Counted from the stretch's first letter, positions 34,636 through 48,374 are shown. The stretch is 64,000 nucleotides of DNA from Eumeta japonica (GCA_005406025.1 BGZK01001411.1:62001-126000), one strand, 5' to 3'. Program-made: numbers and translations. The notes: a model not told the origin generated them from the letters alone.

Positions 34636-37600
34636 CTTTAAAATCTTGCCTCGTTTCATCAAATAGCAAAAGTTTGAGCTTGTCTTGTTCCAAATTCTTT
34701 AAAGTCTCCTTTATTTAAGTTTTAAGTCACGTATATTAAAGATCTGAAGACATGTAAAACAGAGTTCTTTTAGAACTCTTCATTTAAACTTAGTTCGGGA
34801 GATTCTGACCATAATTTCTAGAAGTGCGAAGTTATATGAGCAATTTACTTATATTCTGTAACATAAAATACAAATATATAACTTCGTAAATATTTAACCA
34901 CGAACACTAAAAAAAAATTGTCATTACAACCAAAAGTTTGAATAACGTAACGAACTTTTATCTTTGATTTTGAATGAAACAGTATTTTGGTTGTCTTGAT
35001 CGATCTTAATATTGATCCCATTAATCCAGTTAGTTAAATTGGGCTCAATGTTTGTTAATACGACGAATTGCTAAGCTACTGCAATGAAACTTTTTTAATT
35101 AAAATAAATTTGAAGTCGTTTAAAATCATTTTTGTCGGTGGGCCAGACCCTGTGTTCAGCAAATAGTTAACTCCGCAGCTGACGATGCCGGAAGGTGGTA
35201 AAATGTGTTTTTATCCAAACAATCAGAATACCAAATTATAATCGACATGGAGTTGTATGTGAAAATTTTCAACTAATATTAAGCAACAATATATAATCAG
35301 TTTGAATTGGAGGACTTTAAATGTTTTTTTTTATACTGACGCCACCAACTGCTTGTTTGTTGCTAACGCTGGTAGTACTTAGTTGGTGGTTGCGTGTTTG
35401 TATTTAACTATTTTTATGAGCCCCATTTTTTATCATTTTTTACTTTTCTTTTTTACAGACAGGTTCTTTTAATTATACCACCATTTTCTTCAATAGTATT
35501 TCCAATTTTTAGCTTAATAGAGGAAATTTCATAAACATAAGCTTTGTCTAAAAATCATAATCATATCACTAAAAATAGTATCTCAATCCATTTAGCACAG
35601 ACACACAGCGATGAAAATAAGATCACAGCACTGGAAACTAATTCTAGATTTTAGTGAATTCCAAAGTGATCCCTGTTATTGGAAGGGTAAAGCCGTATAG
35701 GCTACACATTAAAATCTAATAGGAACATAAAATCTGATGACGTTTACCTTATACTACAGTCATTGTTGTGTCTTTATAGAAAAACTCAGAATCTGTTCAA
35801 GTGACATTAAGTTTTCTATACACTTCTATTTCGTTTTAACAACAAAACAAAATTTTAACCACAATCTGGTGCTGCAGTTAGAATGAGCTTTCTACCCCAG
35901 AACTATTTGACTGGTTACCCGCCGCAAGGCGTATAAGATAAGAATATTGAATATCAAAAAGATAACCTAACTTTATCAATAATTTGATGCAGTAAAGATT
36001 AATTAGTGACGATGGAACTTGAATTGCTGAAAGCAATTTCTTGAAATTTCGGTAATAACATCCGTACAAACTTTCTCTTCCCGTCACATATCTCTTATAA
36101 GAAAAGGATATTACTAGACTTTGGTCTCTCAGATTGTGGCGATTACCCAGGACATCCGTCTACGACGCAAAGAAATGAATTACATCACCGATGGTCGGTA
36201 CCATTAAATGTTCTTTTTCTGCTATTCATGTACACGTTCACAGTTTCAACTGCAGGGAAATATATCTTGAAAGAACGTAAATGTCGTAAAGGATTGACCC
36301 GAATTTTCGAAGAAGTTCTCATCATACAATGAACCAGAATAAGGACTATGTTAATTTTTATACAAAAACCTTAGCTGCGTTTTGCGGTCTCATTCGTTTT
36401 ATTTTTGGGCTAGGGATCTTTGATACGCACGATGAATACGTATTAAACCAATTGTACCTCATTAACTCAATAACATCCGGAGTAGAAGAAGAGATCAATA
36501 ACTAAATAACAAGCCGATTTAATAACGATCGTTTTCAGTTTGATGGCTATTTAGTGAGAAATTATTAATAAAAATATCGGTAATTTTGAATCGGACTGCT
36601 AGTTCAACGTTATCAAATACACTGACAAGTTCCTCGGCGTTATAATATCAGGGTTTGGGACCATAAAACAATATAAATCAGAAATCACAATATTATGATG
36701 GTTCGGTATAGATATAAATAGTACTGGTAGGCCGAACGTTGCCGACGAAAAAAAGGCAGGCGCGTTATTCACCTATGATTTGCCAGCAGTTAAATGGCGG
36801 AAAGGTGCAATACTCCTTTTTTATTTTGTTCCAATTTTCATTTCCATTGTAAAAGTCTATTTTCCACTTCTGAGCATTCGGAAACTCACGGTGGGAGCCG
36901 CGTCTTTCCATTCGATCAAACTGCATACCCGATTATCATTTTTTGGAGTAGGAAACGCCATAACAATATAATCATTTCATTTCGTATTAGTCACTATATT
37001 CGGTTGTTTGTCGGGGTCAAAGAGATTTGAGCAATACAATTGTAGGGCGGGTACTGGCAATACTTCAATGCAAACACTTTGATACATGCAAGGTGCGTGC
37101 ATCAGTATGCCTAGTTGCCGTATAACATTAGATTCAGCTACTTGTTCCCTGTAACAAGCTGTAAATTACGACTTCGTTCACTTTGTCCGCTCTAGTACAA
37201 AAATAAAATTAAAATCTATTTGGTTCGGGCGAATTATAAGAGCATTTGTTTTGTGAAATATAAATGTGAAATATAATCCTAGTTTCCAATATAGCTTAAG
37301 TCGATGACCGTTTCAAAACAGGGACAATAATGGCCCTTTTCCATAATATTGTTACCCACCCATCTTCATCACTCCCTTTCCAATTAAGTCATATTTCTTT
37401 GTTAGATTTAATTGGCCCATCAGATACACTGAATACAGTAGAATTTGTGTACATGGAAAATTACATATGTTACGTAATTTTCCATTGTAGGAAAGCTAAT
37501 ATAATCTTAGGTGTAAATAGGCACAATATTCGGGTTCAGAGACGTAAGCAACTTTTAAAGCTAATGAGTCGATTGAACATAAAAAGTTTTTGTAAATCTA

Positions 37601-37934
37601 AAATGTACTGAGAAGTATAGATCAGAGAGTTTTACTTGTTAATCCACCAATGTACAGAAATTAATGTTTCGGCGGCGATTACTTGATTAATTCGACTCTT
37701 TCATTAATCTTTACTGACAGAGCACTTTTTAGTGAGTTATTTTTTATCTTTTGTCATTTTAATACATATACGTTCCCATATTTGTATTAATATTTGCCAT
37801 GATAGGATAAAAAAAATTGCTACCGATTAACCCATGTTGGACTTCCATAATATTTCACATCAAGGGGTTTTTCATAAATTTGTACAACATAAGAATTAAT
37901 ATTTTTTATCAAATATAATAACATTGTTTGTTTA

Positions 37935-38250
37935 TACGGTACGTTGTGGTGGTTTGACCACTTAGAAAGGATGAATGTAAGTAGACAGACAAAAAAAATT
38001 TATAGAGCGAAGGTGTGTGGTGGAAAGGTCGGCAAGAGTCACCTCAAAAAATCCCATGCAAACCACATTGGTGCCATATCAAAAAAAGAGTCAAATTTTA
38101 AGCACCCAAAACCGACGGGCTCGCATAAAAAGATTGATGGATGTCAATGGGACAAGAGAGATATGCAAAGATTCATATCATGTGGAAATCTATAGTCTCT
38201 GCCTACCCTTCAGGGAAATAGGCGTGAGTTTATATTATTATTGTAACAAC
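37935..38250 (+). pseudogene. LINE (RTE-like) polymerase C-terminal tail, copy 2
   Basis: Reads WWFDHLERMNVSRQTKKIYR, CGGKVGKSHLKKS, HANHIGAISKK, then shifts frame to QILSTQNRRARIKRLMDVN, TREICKDS. It ends with GGAAATAGGCGTGAGTTTAT followed by TATTATTAT, the typical 3' end of this element. It is the same family as 27640-28107 and is decayed. Confidence 0.8.
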
Positions 38251-38657
38251 AGGTGAATGCTTAAAAAATAACTTACTTATTTAAAGCGTGATTCTTTATT
38301 TGTAATAAGAAATACATGTTATGATCTCTTTTCCACCACAGAAGAAATTGACATACTGACGCTTTTTTAACGAAGGAAATTATAAATATTTACCATAAAA
38401 TTGCAAATAATTTATCTCAAGAAAAGGTCCGTTAGTATTAAAACTTCAGAATTTAATTTCAAATTACGTTGGACGTTTCATCGTTTTATTATGAGCAATT
38501 TCATCCTATAAATTCTCTTGTCTTACCATTAAATTTAAGTAAATGATGAGATTTTTTTTTTGTATAGTTTAATGAGTTGCTTTTTGAATATCTTTAACAT
38601 ATAAAGTTTTAATGTTTTCTATAATAATTCAACAATAAGGTTTTATTCAAATTTCCT

Positions 38658-38802
38658 AGTAACTGTTTCTTGCAATTAGTTGACAACTATTATTGACAAC
38701 TAATTTTAAGAAACGGTTACTGTTGTCGCAAGTAATTAAGTAATTGCAACAATAATACACGTCATAACAACAATTTACAACAATTGCAAGAAACAATTTA
38801 AC
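38658..38802. repeat. Nested inverted repeats, possible MITE
   Basis: Arms 38658-38686 and 38693-38721 are complementary at 25 of 29 positions (AGTAACTGTTTCTTGCAATT against its reverse). A second reverse copy, CAATTGCAAGAAACAATTT, follows at about 38784-38802, so the first arm can pair with either. Confidence 0.55.
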
Positions 38803-41800
38803 TGTTGATTTAAATTATCATTTTGAAACATACCAATAAAAGTTAATTCATACTTTATTAATTGCAAAAAAGACATCTTGGATGATATCTAATTGTGAAA
38901 TACCTAAAGATTTTTCTGTTTGCATTTATGTCATTTAGTTATGAGCAAGCGCCGCGCGGGACGTATAATATTTTATGCAAAAACAACTAACGCTAGTCAA
39001 TACTGCGAACGGGGTTTCTCCCCGCCGCTTATAGTAGGCCACGCCTTCCATTGTCTAAAATGTATTTCGTCCTTCGCCTTGATTAAAAAAAAATAGGTAA
39101 CTTTTAATTCTATTCGCGAACGTTGTGGACTCTCGTTTTTTTACCTTTTCTAATGAAACTAGAGAAAATGGGGATCGACTTCTTATAGTTCTTCTTTTGC
39201 ATTCGTGTTCATGGTAAGATTTAACCATACCATCATCTCGTCTTCTGATACTTCATTAATTTTTAATTAAGTTTCTCTTGATATTTTTAAGGGTAGAATT
39301 TGCTATATACACTTTGTTCATAGTTTATTATTTGAATTGATTTAAATTTATAAAATTTGAACAAAAAATCGGCAGGACTTCAAACGAAGCACTTAAGTCA
39401 GCTTACATTAGATTCCTTTAATTGAAATACGATTTCCATTATTTTAAAACAAGACTGCGACAAGCATAATATGTCGAAATTAAGTTATTACGTTCGATGT
39501 TGTGCTAACATTACTTTCATATTTATGTCTATAGTTACTAAATTCCAAAAAAAATCAAAACCCCGCAATGCACTTTACGTCAGCCTGCAAGTAAGTAGGT
39601 TTTGAAGGCGCATCCCCAGACAAGCCGGTCAAGGCAATACTTTCGCTTAATTTCCTCTCGTTATGCAACGCGTCATTACACGTAAATGTAGCTGCGTCCG
39701 CGCCGCTCGGAGTAACGGCCCCGCGCCGACCTTACCACGTTTACACGGCGCGACACGACTCGACGATACGATTTGCTTTGATTATTTCTCGTTAGACGTC
39801 TCGGTGTTCATCTCTTCATTGCATTTAGAAATTCATGAGAAAACACTGACCTACATAAACTCAAATTAACTGTGCTTACATATCACACGATTAGATAACC
39901 TTATGAACTAATTTTAGAGTTTCTCTGCACATTGTCAATAAGATCCTTACCGTTGTTGTTGCCGTCGGGTCGGATTTAATCACTCCACTGCTGAGGCACA
40001 CCCTCGCACAATTTATTTATTTCAAGATTGACTAGCTCGGATCTCAAACCCACTACGCTGGCTGGTATGTTTTCTGCATCCGATTAGATATGGAAAGCGT
40101 ACCCTCGCATAAGTTTTAAATGATTATTAAATAATTATTTGATGAAAAAAAGCATTGTAATATTTCTAATTGTTGTCTGACAATTCTAAATACGTGAAAT
40201 AGAATTTGTAAAGAGCTACCCCTAAGTTTTACACATTATTTTTTAAAGGTTAACTTCCTTCTTTACTAATGGTAAACTCATAATATAATAGTATATTCGC
40301 AATGAAGTGTTAAATTGACACGATGATGACGTATTTCAATAGTCATGCTAAAATCTGTTAAATAAATACATTTTTGAATTATAGTTTTGATTTGACTGAA
40401 ATTATAAATGGTTATGCTGCAACTTCTAATAAAATTTGTCAAGTGTATACACAACTTATAATTTAATTTCTTAAAATAAAACTGCAACTTAAATATTAAA
40501 ATTTAAATTATTTGGTAAGTTCGTTACGTTTATATACAATAACGTAACTAATAAGAAAATAGCATTTTTATTTTACATGAAAGTTCCGGTACTTTTACCA
40601 AAGAGGCTGTCATTAATAAATAAAAGAACGTTCATTATTATAATTTTAATAAAAAATAAATTTTATTCAAATATGCACAATAACGTGTGCTGATCAAAAT
40701 AAAAAGAAAACGATGTGCAAAGTAAAAGAAATATATCAATACGTTCAAAACGGACTATAGCAGACAGAGCGTAGAGTAGAAAAAAAAGTGTAAATTTATA
40801 GACGAATCTCATTCAATAAAACATGTAACATCAGGCCGTTGGCCTGTCTAGACGTTGTCATGCCTGGTTAGCCTTTTCAGAAATATAAGTCTTTAGATCA
40901 ATTAATTTACAATTCCATATCGAGAGATTGTATTGAATATGAATTATGAAAAAAAATAGTAATGGTTTTCATATGCAAAATGCCGAAATGAGATTTTACT
41001 TGTATGATTTTAACAATCAATGAATCGATGCCTCGTCGTGTCGTATGGTTTAAAAGGCGCATGTTTGTAGTACAAATTGGCGTACATTCAAACCATATTT
41101 TATGTGTAATGAAGCGGAGCACGTAAGGCACGACCTCTAAGAGAAGTTGTGATTTTCATAAACTTATTTTTCATTTTATAGTATTTATAATAAATGTAAA
41201 TGGGCAAAACTTTAAATTAAATTTAATTCAATGTGGCAGTTTAAGAAATGAAAGCTATTCCTTTGAATAATGATGGACTTGAAAACATTTATGATATAAA
41301 AATGTTTCTCAGGGATTATCTCTTTAAAAGGTTTTTCATAAAAATTACCAAGTTCCTATATTTTATGGGGTATGATGCATTCACTTTGGAAATACTCTGA
41401 AAAATTCAGTTGTTAGTAAATGTATTTTTAATACCATTGTTATATTAATAGACACAGGTAATAAATTTGAAGAAATTAGTGAAATATGGAAGAAAATATA
41501 TTTGCTAATGGTATTTGTTTTAACTGGTCACGGTTGCACAGTCGTGAATGACGAAATTGTGATTATCGGGCTTCGATAATGGAAAAGAAACTTTTATCCA
41601 ACTGTACCAATATACAATTTTTATCAAGGGACCTCTTTTCAACAATCCCTCGCTGAAGGGTCCTATTTAATCGCAACCTAACTTAATTATTGATTGCGCA
41701 GAAAATCTACGTAGATTAGTATTTGTGAAATATATTTGATGGAATCAAAAATCATTAATAGAAAAACAGATGGGATCATTGTTACTGTATTCTAAAAGTA

Positions 41801-41889
41801 ATAAAATTATCGGAATACGAGCGAGAATTATGCTGTAACTCTCTATTACATATCAAAATTGCTTCGGGTCATAACGTTTCTAATAGCGT

Positions 41890-41945
41890 TTTAGGGTTCC
41901 GTAGTCTGAAAACGAACCCCTATAGTTTATTTTGTCAGATCTTCT
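41890..41945 (+). repeat. Fragment of 'GGGTTCCG' repeat
   Basis: TTTTAGGGTTCCGTAGTCTG followed by AACGAACCCCTATAGTTT, and a GTCAGATCTTCTGTCTGT segment. This is the typical end of the family. Confidence 0.45.
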
Positions 41946-42207
41946 GTCTGTTTTTAACAGGGGTTTTTGTTGAAGACTACGTGGACTATAGAATGACATT
42001 TAAAATATTTCTGTATCTGTGTAGGGACTCGCTCTACACGCAACGTTTGAAATCTGTATCGAGTATTTTGATATTTTTCAATATGACTTCCTCATTCTAA
42101 AATGTCAGTAGGTTTCTTGTCAGTTATCCATCCCTTCATCTTTAATATTTGGGGAAATCGGAAAAATCAATCAAACGAATAAACTCTATAGTAAGCGACA
42201 GAAATCA

Positions 42208-42255
42208 AAAATAAGGACAGCTTTGATTTTTGTAGATCAAAGCTATCCTTATTTT
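42208..42255. repeat. Stem-loop, 20-bp stem with one mismatch
   Basis: The left arm AAATAAGGACAGCTTTGAT pairs with ATCAAAGCTATCCTTATTT across an 8-base loop. It lies about 1 kb downstream of cuticle gene 2. Confidence 0.8.
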
Positions 42256-42375
42256 CGGGAGCTGTCCCAAAGTTCGGTAAGCGATAAGGAGTTTGGTTTT
42301 TTTTTGTGCGTTGTTGTTAAGTTTGAGCTACATTTGTGAGTTGTAACGTACTTTATAATGTTGCATAACATTTTA

Positions 42376-42409
42376 CATGGACACCAAAGAGATTTCCTTG
42401 GTGTCCATG
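42376..42409. repeat. Perfect 12-bp stem-loop
   Basis: CATGGACACCAA and TTGGTGTCCATG are separated by 10 bases, 120 bases from the larger stem-loop at 42208. Confidence 0.8.
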
Positions 42410-43248
42410 CATGACTTGTTGTTTTTTTGCTCTTGCTTTGCCGAAGTATGTAAACCAAAAACTATTGCGGGTCATGTGTACAGTTAACGTATACGCATTT
42501 ATACATATACAAAATGCAATACGCACACGTAATTAACAGTATCCGAATACAAGTATCCAGTTTATGACTATAAAATTTTGTCACGAAATTACTTTCTCAA
42601 AATTAGAGCAAAGTTTTTTAGTTTGTCATCTTCTCGTATTATCTTGTATGAAAGCTAGACACTAATATTTATATTGACAGCCATATTGTCTATCTGTATT
42701 GATTACGGAATTATACACTGCGCACGGACAAAAACACAGACTAAGAAACAGATGATTGATAGTATCTGTTTTTTTTTTTATATCATTTTTGAATATATTA
42801 GGAAAAAATAAAATTTCAATATCGTTATGCAACCAAACTATATTTTATAGTACAATTACTGGTTATATGCCACATAAGAAGAATTCTTCTGTCGTGTTTT
42901 CAAAATATGATTAATAACTATACAATTACTTCCTACTTATTGCATGAATTCAGTGAATAGATTATAGAAATATTCATAGCAAAAAATGCACTCAAACGTC
43001 AAAACGTCAAGTTGTACGAACGCTTTGTAAATAAAAACATTCACTATATTTGTTCATAGACGTAACTCGAAATCACTGAACAAGAGGAGAATTTTAGTTT
43101 CTTTTCATTCACTCGATAATGCATATCAAATAATCGGCTATGGGCAATTCGAAAAATTATATATTTTTGGTCTTACAACTAGATGACAAAATTAGAACGC
43201 GTTTCCTTTTCGCTGTACACCGCGGCCCGGGTATAGCTTCACATTAGT

Positions 43249-46200
43249 TCAATAGCGATATCCGGTGTGCTGGTTGAACGTCCCCTGATGGCTGGCGCTG
43301 CCGAACGAAGATTGGCTTGATGATGAAGAGAACGACGATGATGATGATGACGACGAGGACTGGGAGCTGGAGTGGGAGCCGCCCTGGCCGGCGGAATACT
43401 GACCGCCTCCGTGTTTCGCTGGATTATAAGTGCCTGTGAAATCCGTTAATTACGTGATTGTGTTGCTTACTTTACGCATTTCATTTTTATTTTAAGGTAA
43501 TAATATACTTAAGACACAATGCAAGATCGCTAATATGTAGTCTTCAAGTAATACAATTCCATGTTTCGTATTATTTTAAATATTTGAATATTACAGGAAC
43601 TTAATCAGTGCGCTGTCTAACTATTTTTGACTATTATTATTCTATTTGGTTTTTAAAAACGTTATTATTATCAAAATAATAGTTACATTTTTTTTTTGTT
43701 TTATTTAAATAATCTTTTCTTAAATTTGCATGTTAATGAAGTGAAAAAAAAATAAAGTCGCATTGCTTAAATCAAACAGGCATCCGATATTCACTGTGAA
43801 TTTGATAATATAGTTTTAAATAATAGGTACTATTACAAATATATGTTTCAATACTAGACACCTATCGCCATAAAATTCACAAGTGTGGTGATATAAGTTG
43901 GTATTTCAGAGCCATTGGCTATTGAAAACTGAAATTTGTAGATACCCGATAAGCCTGTAAATAGATTTTTTAAATACTTTCTGTTAAATTTGTTTATAAA
44001 TATCAGTTATTATGAATGCTCTCAAACTTTTGAATGCCAGAGAAGGTCACAAATTAGACGATATGGGAATTTAAATAATCGCAAAATATACATTCGACAG
44101 AAATATTCCTTTAAGGGAAAGATTTTCCTCTAAGAAATATTTATTTAGTACCACCTCCCTTTTCTTCAGACTTTCCTTTCGAGCGATGCCAGTTTAATTT
44201 CGTGTTTTTTCATCAGCATTCAGATTTTGCATACATAGATCACGACCGACTGGAAATAGTGTCGAATATAGTAAATATGAACTTAGTCTATACGAATTTG
44301 CTTTTGAGCACGAATTTGCACATGTGGAAATATTTCTTTTCAGCTATAACACAAGCCTTAATCTCCTCCTCTGTCATATCTTGGGAATTAAGATTCGATC
44401 CTTAATATCTGAATTCACTCAAATCCCCAACCGTATTGCCTTCTACAATGACTTCTTGAGCTGGTGCATGAACACGGTTGCTAGCGAGATATTTTATTTT
44501 TTAAACATTCATCTGTAGTCTCAACTGCCTCGATTCAGCTTCAGGAGCAGATCCGTTGCTAATAATACTTTGTTTGAATCTACTGTTATTATTACAATGC
44601 CGTCCGCATATGCCGCCGGCTGAAATGTATTGCAGTCGATGGGTACCTTAAGATTGAATTTAATTGTAATGATTTCTATTAGTAGGTTTAAAATTAGTAT
44701 TAACGGAGCATCTCCCTGCCCGATCTCAGACTGTAGTGGAGTGAGTTGAGAACGACTCAGACTCTTTGTTCCGTACTGCGATTATGAACTTAGAGTCTCG
44801 CATCGTCACATTTCCAAGGCTTACAATACTAAATACAATCTAATAATATCACTTAAAGCGATAATATTTAGATTACCTGAAAAACAACTATCATATTAAA
44901 ATCAAAATTACTTCGTTTGTTTTATGCAAACGTATATAAGACATATATAGCTAATGCTGTTGACCTGTTTCACGTTGAATTTATATTTTATAGAGACATG
45001 ATTAAACTGTCATTTAGTACCTAGAGTAATAAGCCCGAAATATTTTATGCACTCTAAAAGTCCCAAAAATATTCTAGGAAACCTAAAAATTTGATAAAAA
45101 CTAAAGACATTTACAACTCTTTATACGACGTACAAATTCCGTTTTTTTTTGTACTCTTATTCTTTAAACAAACAAAAAAAAACATATACAAAAAGTTAAT
45201 TGACCCGAAACAGACAACTTTACCATATTCATCATTATTACGAAATATGCTACAAATCAATTATCCACGTATAATATCGAAGCGGTTATCGTTCACTTAC
45301 ATAATTTTCAATGTCAGATTTAATTAGTCGAGATCAATGTTATGTGTTATAGTTATTTGATGATGGCCGAACATCCATTAAAGCTGGTAGTTTCGAATCG
45401 GTTTCGCAAACCAGTTATACACGAGAACATCGAATTCAATTCAAGGACTCTTGTCAAGCGGGCTTTTGATTTAGAACTTATTTTGATTACCGCGTAATTA
45501 AAAAAAATTGAGCGATCATGCATATTTAGTAATATAGTAATCATCGATATATCTGTGTGAACAGATGAGTAGAAAATTGCTGAGTTCGTTTCAAATTATG
45601 AAACTTGTTTCGATGAACATAAATATCACGTGGATGTTTTTGAAGGCAGGTTTCTCATAAATAATATAACCAATTAAGAACATGTGCTACTCGATTCGAT
45701 GTGTTGATGAGTTACAAAATAAGAAATAAGCAAGAAACGTTATGAGAAGACGGCTCACCATCATCGAATATGCCAGCGGCTTCGTCCTTGGCGTTCTGCT
45801 CTAAAGCCAGAAGAATAACTTCAGGAGTGGGTGGCGCGATAGGAAGGTGAGCACCTTGAGGTAAGAAACCAGCTTCTCCTGCCGTGAACGTTACGGTATA
45901 AGTATTGCCATCATCACCCTTATACGAGAATCCGCCTCTAGATTGTGAGGAATCGCCACTCTCCTCTGCTCTGATGCCGTTGGATGTTTCATAACTGTAG
46001 TGGAAACCTGTGAATTGGAATCCATTGAAATGCTAATATGACATAACGGACCATAAAACATATCCATTTCGTATATTGAATTGCACTGTACTAATTGTAT
46101 TCCTAATTGAATATTAATTTTACTTTTCCATGTAACACTTACAAATAAATGGTAAGGTAACTGCATCGTCTACATCTAGGGTTCCGTACCATCAAATAAA

Positions 46201-48374
46201 GAAAACGGAAACCTTATAGAATCACTTAAAATAAAAAGAAATTCGTGAAAATTGATAATTCCCCCAATACCTACCTATCGCCAAAGCAACAGCTAAGGTG
46301 CAACAGCGCCTTAAATTAAAAAAAATAAAAGCAAATACTGTTATATGTATACACTACAGGAAAAGCCGTAAGAAGCTTCGTTCGATTCGTGTTCGTTTAA
46401 AAGTCTTTTATAAATTGACACTCACTAAGTGTGTAAGAGCATACTAGTGTGTATCAGTTTTTAGTGCACTTTATCTTTCGCTGCCTTCCAGTGTCCAGTA
46501 TAAGCTGACACTCACTGAATATGCACTCGGTACTTAATGAGTGTTAGTTGCTAGTGGCCTTTGCATTATTACCATGGGATAGTAATTTTAAAGACAAATC
46601 AAAAAATGAAATATCAGAGCATCTTTTATCACTCGGTCTTAGTCCACTTATTCAGGAATATACGACAAGACAAAATTTAACAATAGACAATGTATTCAGC
46701 AACCTCTCTCTACAATCCGGTAGCATACGTATATTGTTTAGTTACCATAAAAAAAATTGGGTCAGATTTATAAAAATATTATAGATATTAAAACGTACCG
46801 TTCCCTCTTCACGCGAGTTGAACATCTTTATGATTATTTTATCATTACGTAATTCTTTAAAAAAATGTAAAAAAAATACTAATGGTCACCATGTCTTTCA
46901 TTTTGAGACCTAAGATAATAAAATCACCTGACAACGTTGGTCAAAATGAACTTCTCACCTTCCGCAGTAACGTCTTGATCAGATTTTAATATTTGAGCGT
47001 TTTTGTCAGCTTCTTGCTGTGGTCTAATCGCAGATCCACCTCCTGACCCCATGGGCCCGAAGGAGCTTCCAGAACTGTGAGATCCTTGTGTACCGAAAGA
47101 TGTGTACTGGGAACTCGACCCGAATGCAGTATTATGAGACCCTGACGTAGGTGGTAAGTAACTCCTTGTAGGTAGTTGTGCAGCCATGCAGGCTGTCACG
47201 GCCAAGGCGAGGATCACCTGTTTTTAAGAAGATCAAAATATGGACGTTGACAACCACAGAGATGCAAAGCCGATAATCTTAAATAATTTGTTAAAATCTA
47301 GTGGGTTTAGTTAGAACGCGACCTGCGCCTAGAAGCAGATATCCAGTGGTTGAATGGAATTAACAAACAACAATATAGGTTTAGGAAACTTTTCAATGGA
47401 GGTAACTTGTTATAATTAAAAAAAAAGCAAAAACAAAGTGATATGGCCAATAAGCTCTAGTAATGTTGATACCTTTACCAGTTAAAAATATCATTCTTAA
47501 ACCTCCAAGAATACATTACACGGCTAACACAGATTCAATTTTTTAGTGCTTGTAGTTTCTGTTTCATTATAAATTATTTTCACTTAAGAAGTGGTTTCCA
47601 AAAAAAATCTGAAAAGGGTTTGACCATCTGATTCAGGCTGTACCTAAGTTTTCCCGCTAATTCCAAACTTAAATTGCTGAAAACTATATTTATCGGTGTG
47701 TTTTCTAATTACTGAAACTAAAAAAAATGCATGTTTATAAATTCTTTTAAACTCGAAGCTGTCACTTCCATACGAATTGTTAGTTCTATTTCTTTCACAT
47801 ATTTTAGTGTTGAATAATATTTATGTTTCATTTTAAATTTTTGGGTATGATTGAGTCGCAAGTATCATATTAGAAAAAATAATGATTTTTTTTCTCCATA
47901 ATGGCAGAAGCTGTATGGAGTAAAACCACTGAACGGTGATACATACGGTCGTCGCGGGTCACAGTCGTGCAGTAGTAAGACGCGTACAAAAACTTAACAT
48001 GTTATTATTGTATTTACCAGATTTGCGTATACTCCTTAAATATTACATTTCCAACTGTAAAAATTGCTAAGCTTCAACATAAATTATTGCATATATTTTT
48101 TTGGTACATGGTACATATTTTAATTACAACGAAAAATGTCGCTCGATTCCAAGAAACGATCTGACTACAAATTAGAAAAGTTATTAAAAAAAATCGTTTT
48201 TTGAAAATTTTGCGACGACTACGACACCCGAACGAATCAACCTTGATGCAAATTACCGTCACGTTAGCTGCAAGTCGAATGCATCGAAGGGAAATGCATG
48301 CAACAAAGTTAACTCTCCTTATACAGAAGGATACGAAAATGAGCAACCACACCGCATAGGCTTACCGATTTCAT
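43249..48374 (-). CDS. Cuticular protein, RR-1 type (pupal cuticle protein 36-like), 4 exons
   Basis: Secreted, chitin-binding exoskeleton protein. Coding exons on the minus strand are 48374-48366, 47217-46959, 46007-45759 and 43433-43249, with phases 0, 1, 1, giving 233 aa. Residues 1-16 are the signal peptide ([16 protein letters not shown]), split after codon 3. A Gly/Ser-rich linker follows with [10 protein letters not shown] and [16 protein letters not shown]. The RR-1 domain lies in one exon, about residues 91-153: [52 protein letters not shown]; the usual Tyr of YxAxExGF is Phe. It ends with a helix-like [17 protein letters not shown] and a Ser-rich tail finishing NQHTGYRY. The AAG/GTGAGA donor of exon 2 keeps the frame; a later CAG/GTGATT would not. 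The RR exon is symmetric (phase 1 on both sides). No AATAAA was seen within 400 bases of the stop. The name pupal cuticle protein 36-like is from memory of moth homologues sharing the YLPP linker and QQEADxNAQIL segment. Confidence 0.92.
43310..43372 (-). repeat. Trinucleotide repeat coding a poly-serine tract
   Basis: TCA/TCG/TCC triplets in the last exon of cuticle gene 2 encode runs of nine and five serines split by one Phe. It is a coding microsatellite and probably varies in length. Confidence 0.8.
43434..45758 (-). other. Intron 3 of cuticle gene 2
   Basis: 2.3 kb, beginning GTGAGC and ending ATTTCACAG on the minus strand. It contains the LINE reverse transcriptase fragment at 44318-44780. 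Confidence 0.85.
44318..44780 (-). pseudogene. LINE reverse transcriptase fragment (RTE-like)
   Basis: Minus-strand reading contains [19 protein letters not shown] (the QGDxxSPxLFN region), [13 protein letters not shown] (the catalytic FAYADD box with the second Asp changed to Gly) and, in another frame, FRY, then [20 protein letters not shown], which matches the YLGSxLNxxNxxxEEIKxRI segment. Stops and frameshifts show decay. It lies inside intron 3 of cuticle gene 2, in the same orientation as the gene. Confidence 0.75.
46008..46958 (-). other. Intron 2 of cuticle gene 2
   Basis: 951 bases. It holds a 'GGGTTCCGTACC' repeat fragment near 46177 and two similar TGACACTCACT words near 46420 and 46508. 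Confidence 0.8.
47218..48365 (-). other. Intron 1 of cuticle gene 2
   Basis: 1.15 kb, starting GTAAGC and ending CTTAAAAACAG on the minus strand. No recognised content. Confidence 0.85.

Larger units (their letters stand above)
33957..42207. other. Intergenic region between cuticle genes 1 and 2, repeat-rich
   Basis: No supported gene in 8 kb. Contents listed separately are the GATCG-rich repeat at 34261, the TA microsatellite at 34594, the LINE tail at 37935, the inverted repeats at 38658 and hairpins at 42208 onward. A GC-rich patch at 39660-39790 has a frame (VITRKCSCVRAARSNG) without known relatives. Positions 37330-37611 hold a 93-codon frame with no recognised content. Confidence 0.5.
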
